DNA of 64,000 nucleotides from Blasia pusilla (lineage: Eukaryota > Marchantiophyta > Marchantiopsida > Blasiales), in the NCBI GenBank assembly GCA_050084515.1, contig CM114272.1:43400001-43464000 (forward strand), read 5' to 3'. Below are positions 10,113-23,900 of the stretch, in pieces. The notes under the pieces were generated by a model that searched no databases, was not told the origin of the DNA, and saw only the letters and a program-made list of their open reading frames with translations. A program made the position numbers and the translations under genes. Numbering within the stretch: position 1 is the first letter of the stretch; each line of letters begins with the position of its first letter.

Positions 10113-12258
10113 GAAAATCTTCTTGAATCAAAATCTCCTGCCCAATCAGCATCATAGTATCCGACAAGATCATCAAAAGTTGTAGATTTCTAATACATAA
10201 TAGATCTGTTCAATGTTTCTTTTAGATACCGCATAATCTGTTTAACAGCCTTCTAGTGCTCAAGTCCATGATTGTGCATATATCGGGCAACATTTCCAAC
10301 TGCATATGACAAGTCAAGTCTGGTGCAGATCATGGCCCACATAAGGCTCCCTAATGCACTCTAATATGGCACATTAGCCATTTCAGCCAAGTCATCATCA
10401 GTTTAAGGGCAGTCCTCTTCAGTTAGTTTCCTTCCAATCTCCATCGAAGTGGAGATTGGCTTGCAATCCTCCATCTGAAACTTCTTCAAGACCTTAGAGA
10501 TATATCTTCTCTGATCAATGAGAATCCAGCCTTCTTCCTTATTTCTTCTAATTCCCATTCCAAAGCACTGCTTGATCTCTCCTAGGTCTGTCATTTCAAA
10601 TTCTTGACTAAACAAACCCTTTACCCTATAGAGGGCATTTTGATCATTGTTGACAATGACAATATCATCAACATATAGAGCCAATATCACATACTGCTCT
10701 TTGGATCTGATATAAATTCTGATCAATAATTGTTGCCTTGAATCCAATCTCAAAGAGATAGGAATCAATCCTTTGAAACCAGAGTCTGGAAGCTTGTTTC
10801 AATCCGTACAAGGCTTTGTTCAATTTGCAGACTCTGTTTGGATGCTTGGGATCAATCACTCCTTCTGAAGCACACCGTGCAAGAAAGTTATCTTCACATC
10901 CATTTGCTCGACCAAGAGGTCAAATTGTGCAGCAAGAGCTAGTATTGCTCTGATGGATGTGATCCTGACTATTGGTGAGAAGGTATCGCTGTAATCAGTA
11001 CCATACACTTGTGAGTAACCCTTTGCGAAGAGCCTCACCTTATACCTCTCAACTGTGCCATCTACATTGAATTTGGTCTTAAAGATCCAATTACACTTTA
11101 CCGGCTTCTTCCCTTTTTGAAGATCACTAAAAGTCCATGTATTATTCTTTTCAAGTGATCTCATCTCACTTTGAATTCCCTCTGCCCACTTGGGTGCATC
11201 TTGCCCTGATATGGTTGCTTCCAATGTCTGAGGATCAGCAAGATTCCCATTGTCTGAAATAAACATGGCTTGGTAGTTTGGGACATGTCTCCCTTTTGCA
11301 CCATCGTACTGAAGAACTTTTGTTCTTGTTCTACCACTTCTTCGCGGTTCAGACGCTGGGTTTGGTATAAGTACATCCTGAGAATGTATGGGGTTGCCTT
11401 GCCCCTGATTGTCATGCTTAGGAATTCTCCCTTTCTTCCTTTGGTAAGTCTTCAGTGGAATAGTTGTGTTTACAACTTGAGCTCCCACTGGCCTAGCATA
11501 ACTGGATCCTGGCCCTATAGACACTAGACTCGTGATATTGGGAGTTTGACTATTTGATCCATAACTCCCACTTGTTGGGAGTGCTTCCACAACTGCATGT
11601 GTAGCAGCCTTCTTCATTTGTGTGTTGATGAAGGGCACCAGAGGGGAATCATCAATTCTTTCATCGTCGGATGAAGAACTTGCGACTCCGTGAGTGGCTA
11701 TGGAATCATCCTTTCATTGAAGGTGACATCCTTCTCAAGGATAATCCTCTTATCCCCTTTTCTTTCAAGTCTATATGCCTTGACCTCTTCTCCATAGCCA
11801 AGGAGTATGCAATCCTGTGACTTGAAGTCAATCTTTCCCATATGGTCCTCGTGGACTCTAGCATAGGCAGTGCACCCCAATTTTCTGAGGTGACTAAGAT
11901 CAAGATTCCTGCTTGTCCATAGTTCGCAGGGAGTTTTACCCTCCCAAACTGATTTGGTAGGAGCTCTGTTATGTACGTAATTAGCAGTTAACAGAGCGTC
12001 TCCTGAGTAGATTTTGGCAAGTCCAGAGTGATGCAACATGGACATAACAACCTCCCTCAAGGTTCTGTTCTTACACTCTACTACCCCATTCTGTTGTGGA
12101 GTATCATGGACTGTCTCATGTCTCAAAATATTATGGTGCATGCAATAGGGCAGCAAACTCCCCGGATTTATATTCTCCCCAATTATCAGTTCTGAGAGTC
12201 CGTATTCTCCTGGAGTGAAGTGCTTTTGCCATTCCTTTGTACTGTTTAAATCTTTCAA
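10113..12258 (-). pseudogene. Copia pol: integrase, RT and partial RNase H
   Basis: Integrase core: TPQQNGVVECKNRTL (about 12,080-12,124, carrying the catalytic Glu) and the downstream YVHNRAPTKSVWEGKTPCELW. A linker with a short Ser/Thr-rich spacer precedes RT, which begins with WAEGIQSEMRSLEKNNTW and NWIFKTKFNVDGT. RT continues with LNKALYGLKQASRLWF, then after a frameshift the active site YVDD at 10,664-10,675 is intact. RNase H begins near 10,170 (DDLVGYYDADWAGD) and is cut at 10,113. Breaks occur near 10,700, 10,860 and 11,640-11,700 and by stops around 10,403. Confidence 0.87.
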
Positions 12259-12509
12259 AAGCTTCCAACTTGTGTCTTAGGAGATAAACAAGAGTATATC
12301 ATCCATGAAGGTTATATAATAAAAATAACCAGACCTGGTTGGATTCCTCATCTTTCCAGCAATATCTTAGAGCACTAGCTCTAGGACTTCATCTGCCCTA
12401 GAATCCGCTACCATGGGAAACTTGACTCTACTTTGCTTGCCAAACACACAAGAAGGGCAAAAGATCTCTTCATCAAGTTTATGAGTCCCAAGTCCAGTTG
12501 ACATGGACT

Positions 12510-13177
12510 TCAACAATTGCATCCTCCCTTATGAGGACCTGTATGAGACTTCCCAAGTCTCTTATCCAAGACAAGAGCAACTTCTTTTCGTATCTGGTGA
12601 AGTGTTGGACTAGATGTTGAAGTTGTCACGGGAAGGACTATTGATGAAGAATCAATCCCCTTGATAGCATTCTGCAAAATCTCTTCTTGAAGTAAAAAAT
12701 TGATGAGAACCTCGAGGATCAGGTTCGCATGGCTACACAGAGAGGACACGAACAATTTGTAACTCTCCGGCATGCTTTTCATCAATGCAAGCACAACATC
12801 CTCATCATCCACAACATAGCTTCCTGCAGCAAGTTGGTCGATGATGCTCTTCAGGACTTGTACGTGCTTTTGTACACTATCACCTTCCCTCATCTTGTGG
12901 CTGGACATCGGGTCATTCAGGTGCATACGAGACACATGGTCTGTGCTTGGAACATAGTATACGAGTGTACCCAAGCTTCGCTTGCCGTGTCGAAGCCTGT
13001 AATATGGGTCACCAATTCTACTTCAAGACTATTGCAGATTATGGACAAAGCTTGAACATTCTTGACATCCCACGCCAAACCAGCGTTATTGATGCTCGGC
13101 GTGCCTCCAAGGGTAGATGGAGGCGTAATAGGTTGTGGGAGAATGCCTTCTACAATTGCCTAGTTCTGATCGGCCAT
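12510..13177 (-). pseudogene. Copia gag (UBN2-type) remnant
   Basis: Translation starts at ATG 13,177 with MADQN and hits TAG five codons in, then continues with GLAWDVKNVQALSIIC, GFDTASEAW and, in another frame, HKMREGDSVQKHVQVLKSIIDQL and VLALMKSMPESYKLFVSSL. These are typical of plant copia Gag polyproteins (UBN2 families). The zinc knuckle and protease that should follow are mostly missing from 12,270-12,510. No functional capsid protein can be produced. Confidence 0.75.
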
Positions 13178-13740
13178 CAGGTCAAATTTCACCCGATGTT
13201 TCCACTACGCAAAGTGGGTGCCGTTGAATTTGGTGTTGTCCTTCCTGACATCAACATATTGAGGCTTCCTGACCAAGAAGATCAAATCGTCTTCTGTTCA
13301 GATGACTCTAGTCAACACAAAGACACTTCTAATTTAAGGTCGAAGTGTTCCAATTTCTCAATAATTTTGCCTTTGTACAAGGCCGGGCTTTGTATAGAAA
13401 CCCAATTGCTGGAATTTCTCACCAAATTGCCTCTTTTCTATCATTGCAATTTCCAATTGGGTTGGGTAGGGCTGCTCCACGCAGGAGGAAGTTTTTATTC
13501 AGGCTTCAGTGCAGAAGTTACATGAATACGCAAGAGGAACTTTGTATTCAAAGATCACTTGAATACGCAAGTTCGTAGTTCTTGACCACTGGGACGGAAG
13601 CAGGACTTCTCATTGCGTTCCGTGAAGTCAGACACGTATTGCACTGCACTTTCTTGACCCCGATCCCTGACTATTCACTTATAGGACTTCGGATGCATTG
13701 AGGGCGATCATGAGCCCGTCCAAATTGCACCTCGTACCAA
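13178..13740 (-). other. Copia 5' leader
   Basis: Lies between the putative primer site and gag on the minus strand. Plus-strand ORFs here look like shadows. No conserved protein motif was recognised. Confidence 0.4.
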
Positions 13741-13755
13741 CGTGTTCTGATGCCA
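13741..13755 (-). other. Copia primer-binding site
   Basis: The minus strand reads TGGCATCAGAACACG, directly after a CA-ending sequence (TTTCCAACA). It resembles the initiator tRNA-Met primer site TGGTATCAGAGC with two changes over the first 12 bases. It marks the inner edge of the 5' LTR. Confidence 0.6.
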
Positions 13756-14100
13756 TGTTGGAAATTCGTGAGCAGGTTAACGTGCATTTAACACATAATC
13801 ATGCAGGTCTACAAGAACTTGTGTGATGCACACTCACAAGAAATACTCTTGTCCTTGAGACATGTCAAGTTCGTAGACATCACCCCCTTTCAAATGGTCC
13901 GTCAAAAGACTACAAATCCTCACCGGAAGGAATCCACCTCCTGGTAAGCGACCCCAAAAAAGACGGGGTCACAAAACTCAATCCGTGTGAGCGCAATACT
14001 AATCCAAGAGTGGAGCATCCACACAAGCCTCATCGAACAACCACAAATTCAGGCGACATCTCCTTTCAGGAATCACCTCCTATTGGCCTGTATGAATGCT
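13756..14100 (-). repeat. Probable copia 5' LTR (outer end not resolved)
   Basis: Begins TGTTGGAAATTCG on the plus strand, a common copia LTR edge, immediately next to the primer site. The outer end should end in CCAACA on the plus strand but I did not find a clean match, so the end coordinate is approximate. Sequence 14,100-14,570 has no recognisable gene. Confidence 0.5.
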
Positions 14101-14409
14101 TTACCAAATTTACACTAGTCATTACACAATGTCTAGTTTCATACTGCCATTCTTAGAGATGATGGACGCCAATCGTAAGGAACTAGTCCAACCTCTCCCC
14201 CACGGCCTAGTCAAACCTCTCCCCCATGGCCCCATACATCTTTATGGCTAGGATGACGAATCGACATCCATCGTGAAGTCCACTGTAGATTTTGGTCTTC
14301 TTCGCCGCCAGTGCTCCTTGTAGCAATCTCTTTTGCTACCACTTGGACTCGCACAACCTCCTGCATATGATTCGTCTCTACAACGTCTACCACCACCACC
14401 TCCTAAGCT

Positions 14410-14454
14410 TAATGCTGAAACCATTAAGCTTAATGCTTATTGGTTTCAGCATTA
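14410..14454. repeat. Hairpin with 14-bp perfect arms
   Basis: TAATGCTGAAACCA (14,410-14,423) and its reverse complement (14,441-14,454) surround a 17-base loop that repeats the motif AAGCTTAATGCT found just upstream of the left arm. It lies in otherwise featureless sequence between the copia LTR and the URB1 3' end. Confidence 0.7.
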
Positions 14455-14572
14455 GGCATAGGAGTTCAAATTGGATAAACGAGCATTCTCATGTGAAAGA
14501 CAAATGGAGGAGACATCAAGAACACTGCCCTCTTAACTGGTCGTGGTCATAGTTTCTCTAGACCTCTTCGGT

Positions 14573-14904
14573 GGTCTTAATTTCTCTACACTTTAGGTTT
14601 GCTAGATTGGATTTTCCCAATCCAAGCGGGACTTGAAATCATCCCCAACTGAACCTCTCCATTACCTCCAGTGAAGGAAACATTTCCAAAGTTTTGATGA
14701 CATGCAGCAACAAATGGGATGCATCTACCAGGCCAAATGGTCTTAATTTCTCTACAGTTTAGGTTTGCTAGATTGGTTTTTCCCAATCCAAGCGGGACTT
14801 GAAATCATCCCCACCTGAACCTCTCCGTTACCTCCAGTGAAGGAAACATTTCCAAAGTTTTGATGACATGCAGCAACAAATGGCATGCATCTACCAGGCC
14901 AAAT
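14573..14904. repeat. 166-bp tandem duplication beside the URB1 3' end
   Basis: Units 14,573-14,738 and 14,739-14,904 both start GGTCTTAATTTCTCTACA and end CCAGGCCAAAT. They differ at only a handful of bases, so the duplication is recent. It lies 40 bp downstream of the URB1 stop and may fall in its 3' untranslated region. Confidence 0.93.
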
Positions 14905-14944
14905 GTGAGCATGAATAACTTGCACTTGGAAGATCAAGAGAAAA

Positions 14945-17900
14945 CTAGTCACTTGGATTTTTATTTTGCAAATGGGCAGGTAATGTTTGCAGAGTCGAAC
15001 TCAGCTTGGATTGCAATTCTGCTAATTTCACACGAACCTGTTCTCTGAGTGGATCACTATCTGTACAATCACGTCCAACTGCTGGAAGACGACCAGCCCA
15101 ACCAGCAAGAAGAAAAGAGAATTTGGCCGGTCTTTTTGACAAAAGAAGCTGAAAGATGAGTACAATCCCAGCACACAATTCAGTCATATAACATGCTTCT
15201 ACTGCTGATGCTGCCGTAAGGTCCAGATTGCTGGAATTCTTGTGTGCCGTCCAAGGACTGCTGAAGGACCTGGTATATCAGCGAGGGAGCAATTGTTTAT
15301 ACAACCATGTCCATGAGTGGGGGAAATTTGACGAATCTGTAAGGAAGCACTTAAATGAAACAGAAACAAAGAGAGTCTAAAGTTTTGGCAATACACTTAC
15401 CAAAGCCAGGAAGGATTGATTTCTTCAGGACATGGAAGCTCAGATAGTAGCAGCCTCAGTACAGAAGAGATCTTCTTGCCTGCCATTTGCAGAGCTCCAT
15501 CCCCTGCATCGATGGACATAGGTCAGATTGCGTCTTTTGATGACGATGATGCTTATTGACATTTTGAAAGAGAAAATTTGACATCAGAAGAGCTGTACAT
15601 TAGAGGATAGCACCACCCGGCCTGCAACAGAATTGATTCTGCCTGTGAGCATCAAACTGAAAGCTGGATACTCTGATATCTCTTCAAGCAGGAAATGTTA
15701 ATTCCAATGGGGACTACCTTCAATGAAGAGATGGTAACTTCTTGAAGAGAAAATGAGAGATGCCAACCCAGCAATCACTGAAATCACCGAGGCATTTCCA
15801 GCCTCAACAGTGACCTGGGGCAGCAATGCAAGCAACAGAGTCGCCATTTTTTCATTGATCAACTCAGCTGAGAAATCGCCATAGCTAGACTCAGCACTTG
15901 TGCAATCGCTAACTGTAGGGAAACATCTCATGTAATTCTCCCTCGTCCCTATCTTGTGACCGTTTTCTGAAAAGCCTCCGAGAACCACTGACGCTGCCAA
16001 CCATCGGAGCAGCTTCTTCCCTAGACTCTCTTGGGTGGCCAGGACACTCTTCAGGCGCTGCTGTGGTGACTTCCCAACTGAAGCACCATTGTCATTAGCA
16101 CTGTCACGTCCAGTTTGCAAAGCAACTGAAACTGCCCAGCTGGCGACCTCATAAAGTTGGAGTTTTTCCTGCTCACCAAAACGGTAATCAAGTAGGAGAG
16201 AATAAGATTCATAAACATCAAAACTGAGTAATGCTGAAAACCCCCAGTGGGTGTTCAGACAGACCATCACTATTTCACCTCATTCCTTCAAACCAATTCA
16301 CTACCTACAGAACCACTGTTGCAGGAATGTATTTCCTCTTTTATCTCTGTAAAAACCAGCATCTGCCCCAGGATAGCCGGTGGAAATTAAATATGATAAG
16401 CACATGCTGTGAGCATTTCGGCTAGGTTTGAATGAGATTGAATAGAGAACATATCCTACCTTGTTTGAGCAATCAAGGAGACAAATCAGAAGATGAGGAA
16501 GCTTCTACTGAAGGACTCAAAAGACAGATTGAGCACATTCAACAAGCTTGAATGAGTGCTGGTGTCAGTGTCCTTACATTTGGATCTGAATAGAGATGAA
16601 CTAGACTACAGGAGAGAGGACGGCAACATTGCATAATGAAGCCACTTGGAGTCAACATACCTCAATAGATGACGCAATAGGAGGTGAACTCTGTAGGACT
16701 AATTTTAGAGCGAGACCTCTATCATCCATATGTTCTTTCCTTCTGCTTTCGAGAAATCCACCTTCAACCCACTTAATCACTTCCTTAACACCACTCAGAT
16801 TCAAAGTGAATCGAGTTTGGTGCTTTTTCCTCTTTTGTGATATGTGCAAGATTTTCGTCATAATGTTGATGGTTGGTCGTCGGAGTAAGTAGTGACATTG
16901 TACAGACGAATTTCCCACTAGGAATCGATGAAACATGAGTGCAACTTTTGACATTTCCTCCATGCCATCTGTGAGGAAATATTGTTGTACACTTCCCCAG
17001 CTCATGATTGACTCAATGACCTGCCAAAAAGCACAATAAGATCAAGGAAATGATGGACCCAATTCAAATTGTGAATAGAATAGAAGTCTCCATCTCTCTT
17101 AACTTGTCTGTTACAAGCCTCTTCGCTTTAAGAGTTTGTCCCTTCGTTCTACAACTGATGCATTTGGCCTCTTTTTCTTTTATCCCCTAAGTCTATTCTT
17201 GTACTTCTTCCCTTGACGGGGTTCATCCCATTCCCCTTCAAAGCTGAAGTGTTCTCTCCAAGGCTCCAATGTCAGATTTGAGCTTCAATACAGATCTTTT
17301 CCAGTACTCACTCTTTTACATACTTGCACTGAACTTCTCATCAATGTCCATATTTCCCACTTCATTGTCAAATTTCTCGAACGGTAACTTGTTGGCTACT
17401 CTTCAGTGCATTATATCAAAAACCTAAGTAGAGAAAGATCTCCAGGCAAGAAGATTTACGTCGGTTGGCTGGCTTACCTTAAGTGCCATTGGCGCTAATT
17501 GACTTTCAGTCCGATCATTGCGTTGCTCTAGCTTACTCTCAAAGTCATTCACAGCTACAGAAGCTAGCCATGACAGTACACCGGTATGTTCCACCAGATA
17601 CTGGGCACAGGATCGAACATTTGCTGCTTGATACAATACCTGCAAGCTCAACAACAGATATAGACATTGCAGCAGGTAGTAACCAATTCGGCAAACAGAA
17701 CACAAGAAAAACTTAGACAATGAAATACAGGCTTGCTTTTAAAAAATCATCCGGAACAAGTCCAGGTGCATATATAAGACTCTGATTCTTGGAGTTGCAC
17801 TACAAAGATTGTTCAAACTTTCCTGACTTTGATAAAAACCATTTTCTTTAGGACAGAATGCTACCAGCGAGTTCACAAAAACATGTTTCAGTGTTGAAAG

Positions 17901-20900
17901 CTTGAAGGGAACAATCAACTGTCAAAATATGTTAGTATTAGTATAGTCTAAACTTCTTCTCTTGTATATTAGGAAACTTTTCTGGCCCAATTCATATTTA
18001 GAGGATTTGCATCTAGAAGGTTTCAGAGTGTATTGAGAGAAGAGAATAAGAGACACTTGGCACCTGTAACAGCCACAGGCGGGTGAATGTATCTGCCATT
18101 GACGAGTCATGGAAACTCATGAGGAGCTCCAGCACAAACTTTCTGCGATAAATGTGTGCATCAAGTGAGGAACCTAATCCAGCAGCAAGAAGGCGTAGCA
18201 TCCACAAACGATCACTTCGGTATTGCAGTGATCCGCTTCCAAACATTGTTTGAAAAAGTGGTATGTTCTGTTCAGATAATACAATAAGTTTGAAGTTAGT
18301 AAGTGCCAAGAACCAAACTGAAAATCCAGCATAGGGTGGTAGAAATACATAGATAAAAACACAAAAATACTTCACCCAACTACACAAATATTACTGAACA
18401 AGCTGTATGCTTTTTGGGTGAAAGAAAGATCTGAAGTGATCAACTCTCTCAAGCTGATCTGGAAATAGAAGTACCAACCTCCAAATCCAAGCTAGGTGCG
18501 CGGAGCAAAAACCGATTTATGCTTAAATAGTGATGGTTTTCTGGATGCATCAAGATGCACGAAGCTTCAGCAGCAAATACAGAGAACACTAGAGGTAGTT
18601 TCTGCCAAGAATCTGCTACTGCATTCTTCACATAAGTCATTAAGAGCCGAATTTGTAATCTCCCTTTGAAGCTTGGACCATCCTGAAAAGAAATATGATT
18701 GGATCAAGAATAAATAAAACTGTCGAAAAACATTGTCCTCAAAAAAGTAGGACAGTCACAACCAAACCACCAAAATGAGTTTCCTGGAGGAATTTTGCCA
18801 GACACATGTTAATGAATAGGTCTATGTTTGGACTAAGAAAAGCCTGCACAATTTCATGCGGGGTACAATATTTCCTCTCTGAGTGAAACTTGCAAATGAT
18901 GCTACGGTGTTGCTAGTTAGGGGTCCGCAGTTTACAGCTGCTAATGGGGGGATATCACTAGTAAGGAAACAAAGTAAGGATTTAACTGGGAAATTTCGCT
19001 GATCTGTTCTATCAGTTAGTAAGCTGTGGATAGTTGAAATGGCTCTGCACAGGTTTAGGACTGGTTTCTGCAAATACACCTGTACGAGCAGATTAATCTA
19101 CTCGCTCAGAGCTTGTGCAGTTGTACATTGCTGTGTATGCAAATCTCTATTCAAGGGTTCAGTCTCTGTGTGACTTCTTGTGCGATGACATTATTTTTCC
19201 AGCAGTGTTAAAAAAGATAAAACCAGCCATCCAATAGTGGGAATTCAAGACAGAAAGTCACAATAATCAGGCAAGCACTTGCATGTGTCCTCTTTGCAAA
19301 ATAGTCATGTCTGTACACAAAGGCTGAGAACTTGTAGCTTTATGTGGAGATCAGTACCTCAAGCAAAGTATAATATTTGGCCAGAACATCATAACCTGTT
19401 TTCCGCATATTCTCATTCGAAGAACTTATGCTGGCAAAGGCCACTGCAAGAAGACCGAGACGCACAAACTCCTCCGTACTAATGCAACCTATCGAAAGAC
19501 CATGTAGAGCAAATGGAAGTAGGAATGCTGGATCATAGGAAGCTGCTCTCAAATCCCTGTCCCTGGCACCTGAACTGCGTTTTCGGATTTCCTGCACGCA
19601 CCCATTCTCAGGTTAAACTACTCTATTCAAGATCTCTTCAATAGAGGAAAAAAGAAAACTGGTTTCACCATGGCCAAAAAACAAAACAACGCTCAAAGCC
19701 CTCTAACAGCTTCTACATGGCGCTGTGTACAATACTTTTAAAAGCTTCATGTCATACCTTTAGACCGTCAGTGTACTGGGTTATAAGTTCCACCAGTCCC
19801 ACACCAGTGATATCAATTTCCCTCTTGGCAGGGAAAAACAGGACTGTCAATCCGCACCTTCGTGGATCTATTAAAAGATCCTCTTTGAATGTTCGCTTAC
19901 CCAGCTCATCAAGGCTCTCTGGTTCTTCCTGAGAGTTCAGTGTTGACCTTGCTGATTCTTCTTTGGACTTTCTCCTCTTCAGTGCAGCCTCACCCCAGAG
20001 GTAATCTAGTCCAGATAATCCTGAGAAACCTGGTCCTCCATGTGACTCAATCTCATTCATCAAATTGAACATTTCTTGATCCACTTCACTCATAGAGCCC
20101 CCGTAGGCAGCCAGTAGTATGGACAAAATTTCTTGAAGAGGTACTGATGCAGCTTTCGTTACGTCGAAAGCAAACTGCTTCAGTCGAACTGCAACCAGAA
20201 TTCTCAATAGCTTCACAAGTTCAAGTCTCTTATGGATTTCTAGGCTTCCACCTTCCTCAACTGTGGCTGAAATTCCAGAGTGTTTACTACCTTCATTGAC
20301 ATCTGCCACTATACGCTCTATTCGCCCAGCAGTGCTGTCCACAAGGGGTGATCCAACTAGTAATAAGACAGAGGATAGGGAGTTCAAAGCAGTACCCTTC
20401 CCTGCAACCTTTCCGTAGAGATGAGGTATTTGCATCCTTTCGGAATTCCCCGAAAACATTGAAGGTAGGAACTTTGAGTGGGCAATTAGAAGCTCTAGCG
20501 CATCAATCTCAGTGGACAATTCTTCCGCAAGCCCTTGGCCTTGCAGACCTTGGAGATAAGCAAATGAGAGGTATCTGGCAGCTCTCATTGCGGAGATTTC
20601 CCCATATCTGTAGCCAAGAAGAGTTGTGATGGACTGTTTATACAGAGGAATATAAATGGACATTTCCATAGGCAACTGGGCAAGTTCCTTGGCAATATCT
20701 GTGATATGAAGCAGCAAGATTTCTTCAAGAAAGTAAGACCATTTAGTTCTCCACAGTTCATCAGGAGTTCCAGATGCAGTCTCAGTAACCTGATTCTTCC
20801 AATTAAGGCCACTGCGTTTGTATAGCATGCCTAAAGTGCAAATCAAAGACGCCAAAAACTTCTGCAAAACTGCACTGTTGTATTGGATTTTGGAATCTTC

Positions 20901-23900
20901 GGTTGCAACTGATTTTACCCTGACATTACCAGGAGTCTCAGCTGCTGTTCCCTCCTCTTCTAGTTGCCTCAACTGGGCTTCATGACCAGCCATTAAGACT
21001 TGCCTTATGATATTTACTTTGGCAAGTGCTTCACAAACAAGGTGGCTCATATCTGCATTATCTACATCTATATTGACTAAAGACATATTTTCCTTAGGCA
21101 GTAACAAGTGCAGCAACCTGTTCTGCGACTTTGAAGTTAATGCCTGCCACGTGTTAGAAGTGTGCAATAGATGAGCAATCTGTCCAAGAGGAGAATGCTG
21201 ACAGTACTTAAGTAGTGTTTCTCGAGTACCCAGACCTGCCAGACAGATTGTCCTTGATAAACTCGTGCTCTCATATCTTTCTCTTGTCATCTCCTCAGAG
21301 ACAAATCTATCCCAATGCCTGAACTGTTTTGAAAGGAAACTCGCATAAACTGCAGCGATGTGACTGGCAACCTCATTCTCCTTCGCACCTCTTTTCAGTG
21401 ATTCAGAAGATAAATACACCTGGACTGCTGGCAATAACGACAACAGATCCTTATCTGATAGTGTCATTTCCATCCTGTGATTTCCAGCTCGAACTGTGAT
21501 GAACTTGGAAGCAAAATTCAAATGGGCGCAGGACAAGCTGCCCTTCCTCCGATCTGCAGTCCCATTCGCAATAAGCCAACCAAATTCCAACAAATGTACT
21601 GAACTTGTCTCCACCAGCAGTCTGGCAATACTTCCTGTCACACTGTTTGGGTGACTAACACAGTGCCTGAGTACTTCCAAGGGGGTGCACTGCAGGTGCA
21701 TGCAAGAAGTGTCCAACCCTGACCCGATGGTCTGTTGCAAGTTTAAAGTTTGTAAAAATGAGAGCAAACACAAATCACCAACCATGGTAGGATTTTCCAG
21801 GACCTGGTCTATGACTCTTTCATACAAGTCTGAGATTAACTGACATTCGATGTTGTTCACAGTCTTAGGCTCCCATGTCCACTTATGAGATCTCCCCTTG
21901 TGAGCTTTGCCACTTGTAACTGAACTGAAGGAGGACTCAATAAACACCGTGGCAAAGTGCAGCCCAAGGATATGGCTAGAGACCGCTTGCTTTGATTTTC
22001 TTGCCTTCCTTCGACTAAATAGAACTGATAATAAGTCCATTAGCAGAGAAAGATCTGTATATGGAATCAAAACAGAGACAGCAAAAAGAGCCGCTGAGGC
22101 AGCAACACCATCTTGAGAGGTTTCCTCTACTTCTTTCCGAAGTAAAGCCACTGCTTTAACTATGAACGGCTTATAAGCTTCAAGAATTTTCTTTTGAAAT
22201 GCCAGCAAGTAATCAGCTACTGCAGATGTAGCAGTTTCTTTCAACGCTTGCAAGAATTCCAAGAGTCTCTTGAGCAAGAAAAGGATGTGAACATCTAGCA
22301 ACTGAACACTGGTAGTCGAAGCAGCTAAAACTCGTCGGAGGCTGGTGTCGCATATCTTCTCATCTTTGTTATCTCGTCTCAGATCATCCACCAAAGGAGA
22401 GAGCGTACTTGATGGGCTGCATTTACAATGAAAGGACATAAAGGAATTGTACAATCCAGGATGTTTGAGCAGATCCATGATCATCTGTTCATAGGCAGAC
22501 ATAATGTCTGGAGCAGTTTCTTCATCTCCCCAGGATTTATGACCCTCATCTGTGAGCAACTGCCCAGGTGACACTAGATAGTACAAGAGAGAGAAGCACG
22601 TCTCTAGAAGTGGCTTAACATCAATCCCTTTTGGAGAGAGGCTAGACACATGAGCTATTCCAGAAAAAATCAATCGCTGAACAAATAACCAATTCAGATG
22701 AGATACTTTTGAAAGAGCTGCCTTGAGAAGACTGGCCAAAGGCTGTGATTTCAAAAGGTGCCCTTCATTGCCGTAAACAGCTGCAGAAAATATCACTGAG
22801 AAGGGACAGTTCAACAGGAGAGCACAAAGCCCAGAAGTTTCTGCAGCTATGGATAATGGTACCGACTTCAGGACTAATGTTTTTAGTTCAGCTAAAGTCA
22901 TTTTCTCTTGAGCGGAGCTGGTCACTTCAACTGCTACCTTTACTGCCATTGCAAAGCTATCTGGCAATACTTTTGAGACTTCAAAGAGTAGATGCTGGTG
23001 TAACCCCAGAAGAGCAACTAGTATAGAAAATTTTCCGTCCAAGACCTCCATGCAAACTACCATCAGTGCAGAGAAATTTTCCACCAACTCTTCAACTGAG
23101 ATGCAAACAAGTAATGATCTCAAAGCTGCCAATTTCGACTTCACGTCCTCTCTCTGATCTTCTTGACAGGCTCTCAAAAGGCTTACAAATTGCCCATTCT
23201 CATTTCTATGAGATGCTTTGGAATTTGTGCATATGACAGAACTTTTAGCATCTTCATTTATGATAGTATGCAGTGACTTTTGACAATGCTGGAGCAGCTC
23301 AGACAAAGGAGCCCATTCGAAGAACTTGAACTCTGGACTTTTCACATGTTGCACACATTCCTCAGCCTCACTTGAGAGCATCGTTTGTACAACTGATGCT
23401 AAACCTTGTGGATCCACCTGCATTCAAATTCATAAGTCTTAACAAGACGTAACAAGGCCCACCACAGGCTGAGGTACTAACAACTACATTGAATAAAGTA
23501 GATGTAGTTGTTAGTCCTGTCAAGGATATCTTTCCACCACCAAAAGAGAACACTGCCCATGCAAAAGCCAAAAATTGCCTTCACTAATTCAGTACTGTAG
23601 AGTAACTACAACACAACCAATGAGACAGTAGGTTCACAGTTTTGACATGCGGTGGACACCTAATGATTCAATTCCTTCCCACTGGGGAACCTAAACCAAG
23701 TTGGAAAATCAGAAGGCGGAAAATGGGCACACCTGATACTTCAGTAACAGCTGAAGCACACTGGCCACATATATAGCAACTGCTGATTTTTCATACATCT
23801 TTTTACTGGACTGCATTATCTGTGTACACATCTCAAGGGCAGAGACAACAAAGGGTCCAAAGTCATGTGCATTGGCATCTGCATAGCAACATGAAAGTGT

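Larger units (their letters stand above)
10113..13755 (-). mobile_element. Ty1/copia retrotransposon, truncated at its 3' end
   Basis: Reading on the minus strand from 13,755, a primer-site-like TGGCATCAGAAC is followed by gag (start codon at 13,177), then integrase (12,258-11,698), RT (11,638-10,403) and the start of RNase H. The order integrase before RT is diagnostic of copia. The element stops at 10,113 inside RNase H and abuts R1, so the end of pol and the 3' LTR are missing. Stops and frameshifts separate every block, so it is a dead copy. Confidence 0.88.

Noticed and set aside
12729-13578. Plus-strand ORFs across the copia gag region
   Set aside because: They are antisense shadows of the minus-strand copia gag and leader.
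14586-14952. Two minus-strand ORFs with repeated protein sequence after the URB1 stop
   Set aside because: They are translations of the 166-bp tandem DNA duplication. They lie beyond the URB1 stop codon and have no domain.
18822-19079. Minus-strand ORF between URB1 exons 7 and 8
   Set aside because: Exon 7 (ending YYTLLE) joins exon 8 (starting DGPSFKGR) in frame by GT-AG. The ORF is intronic and has no family resemblance.
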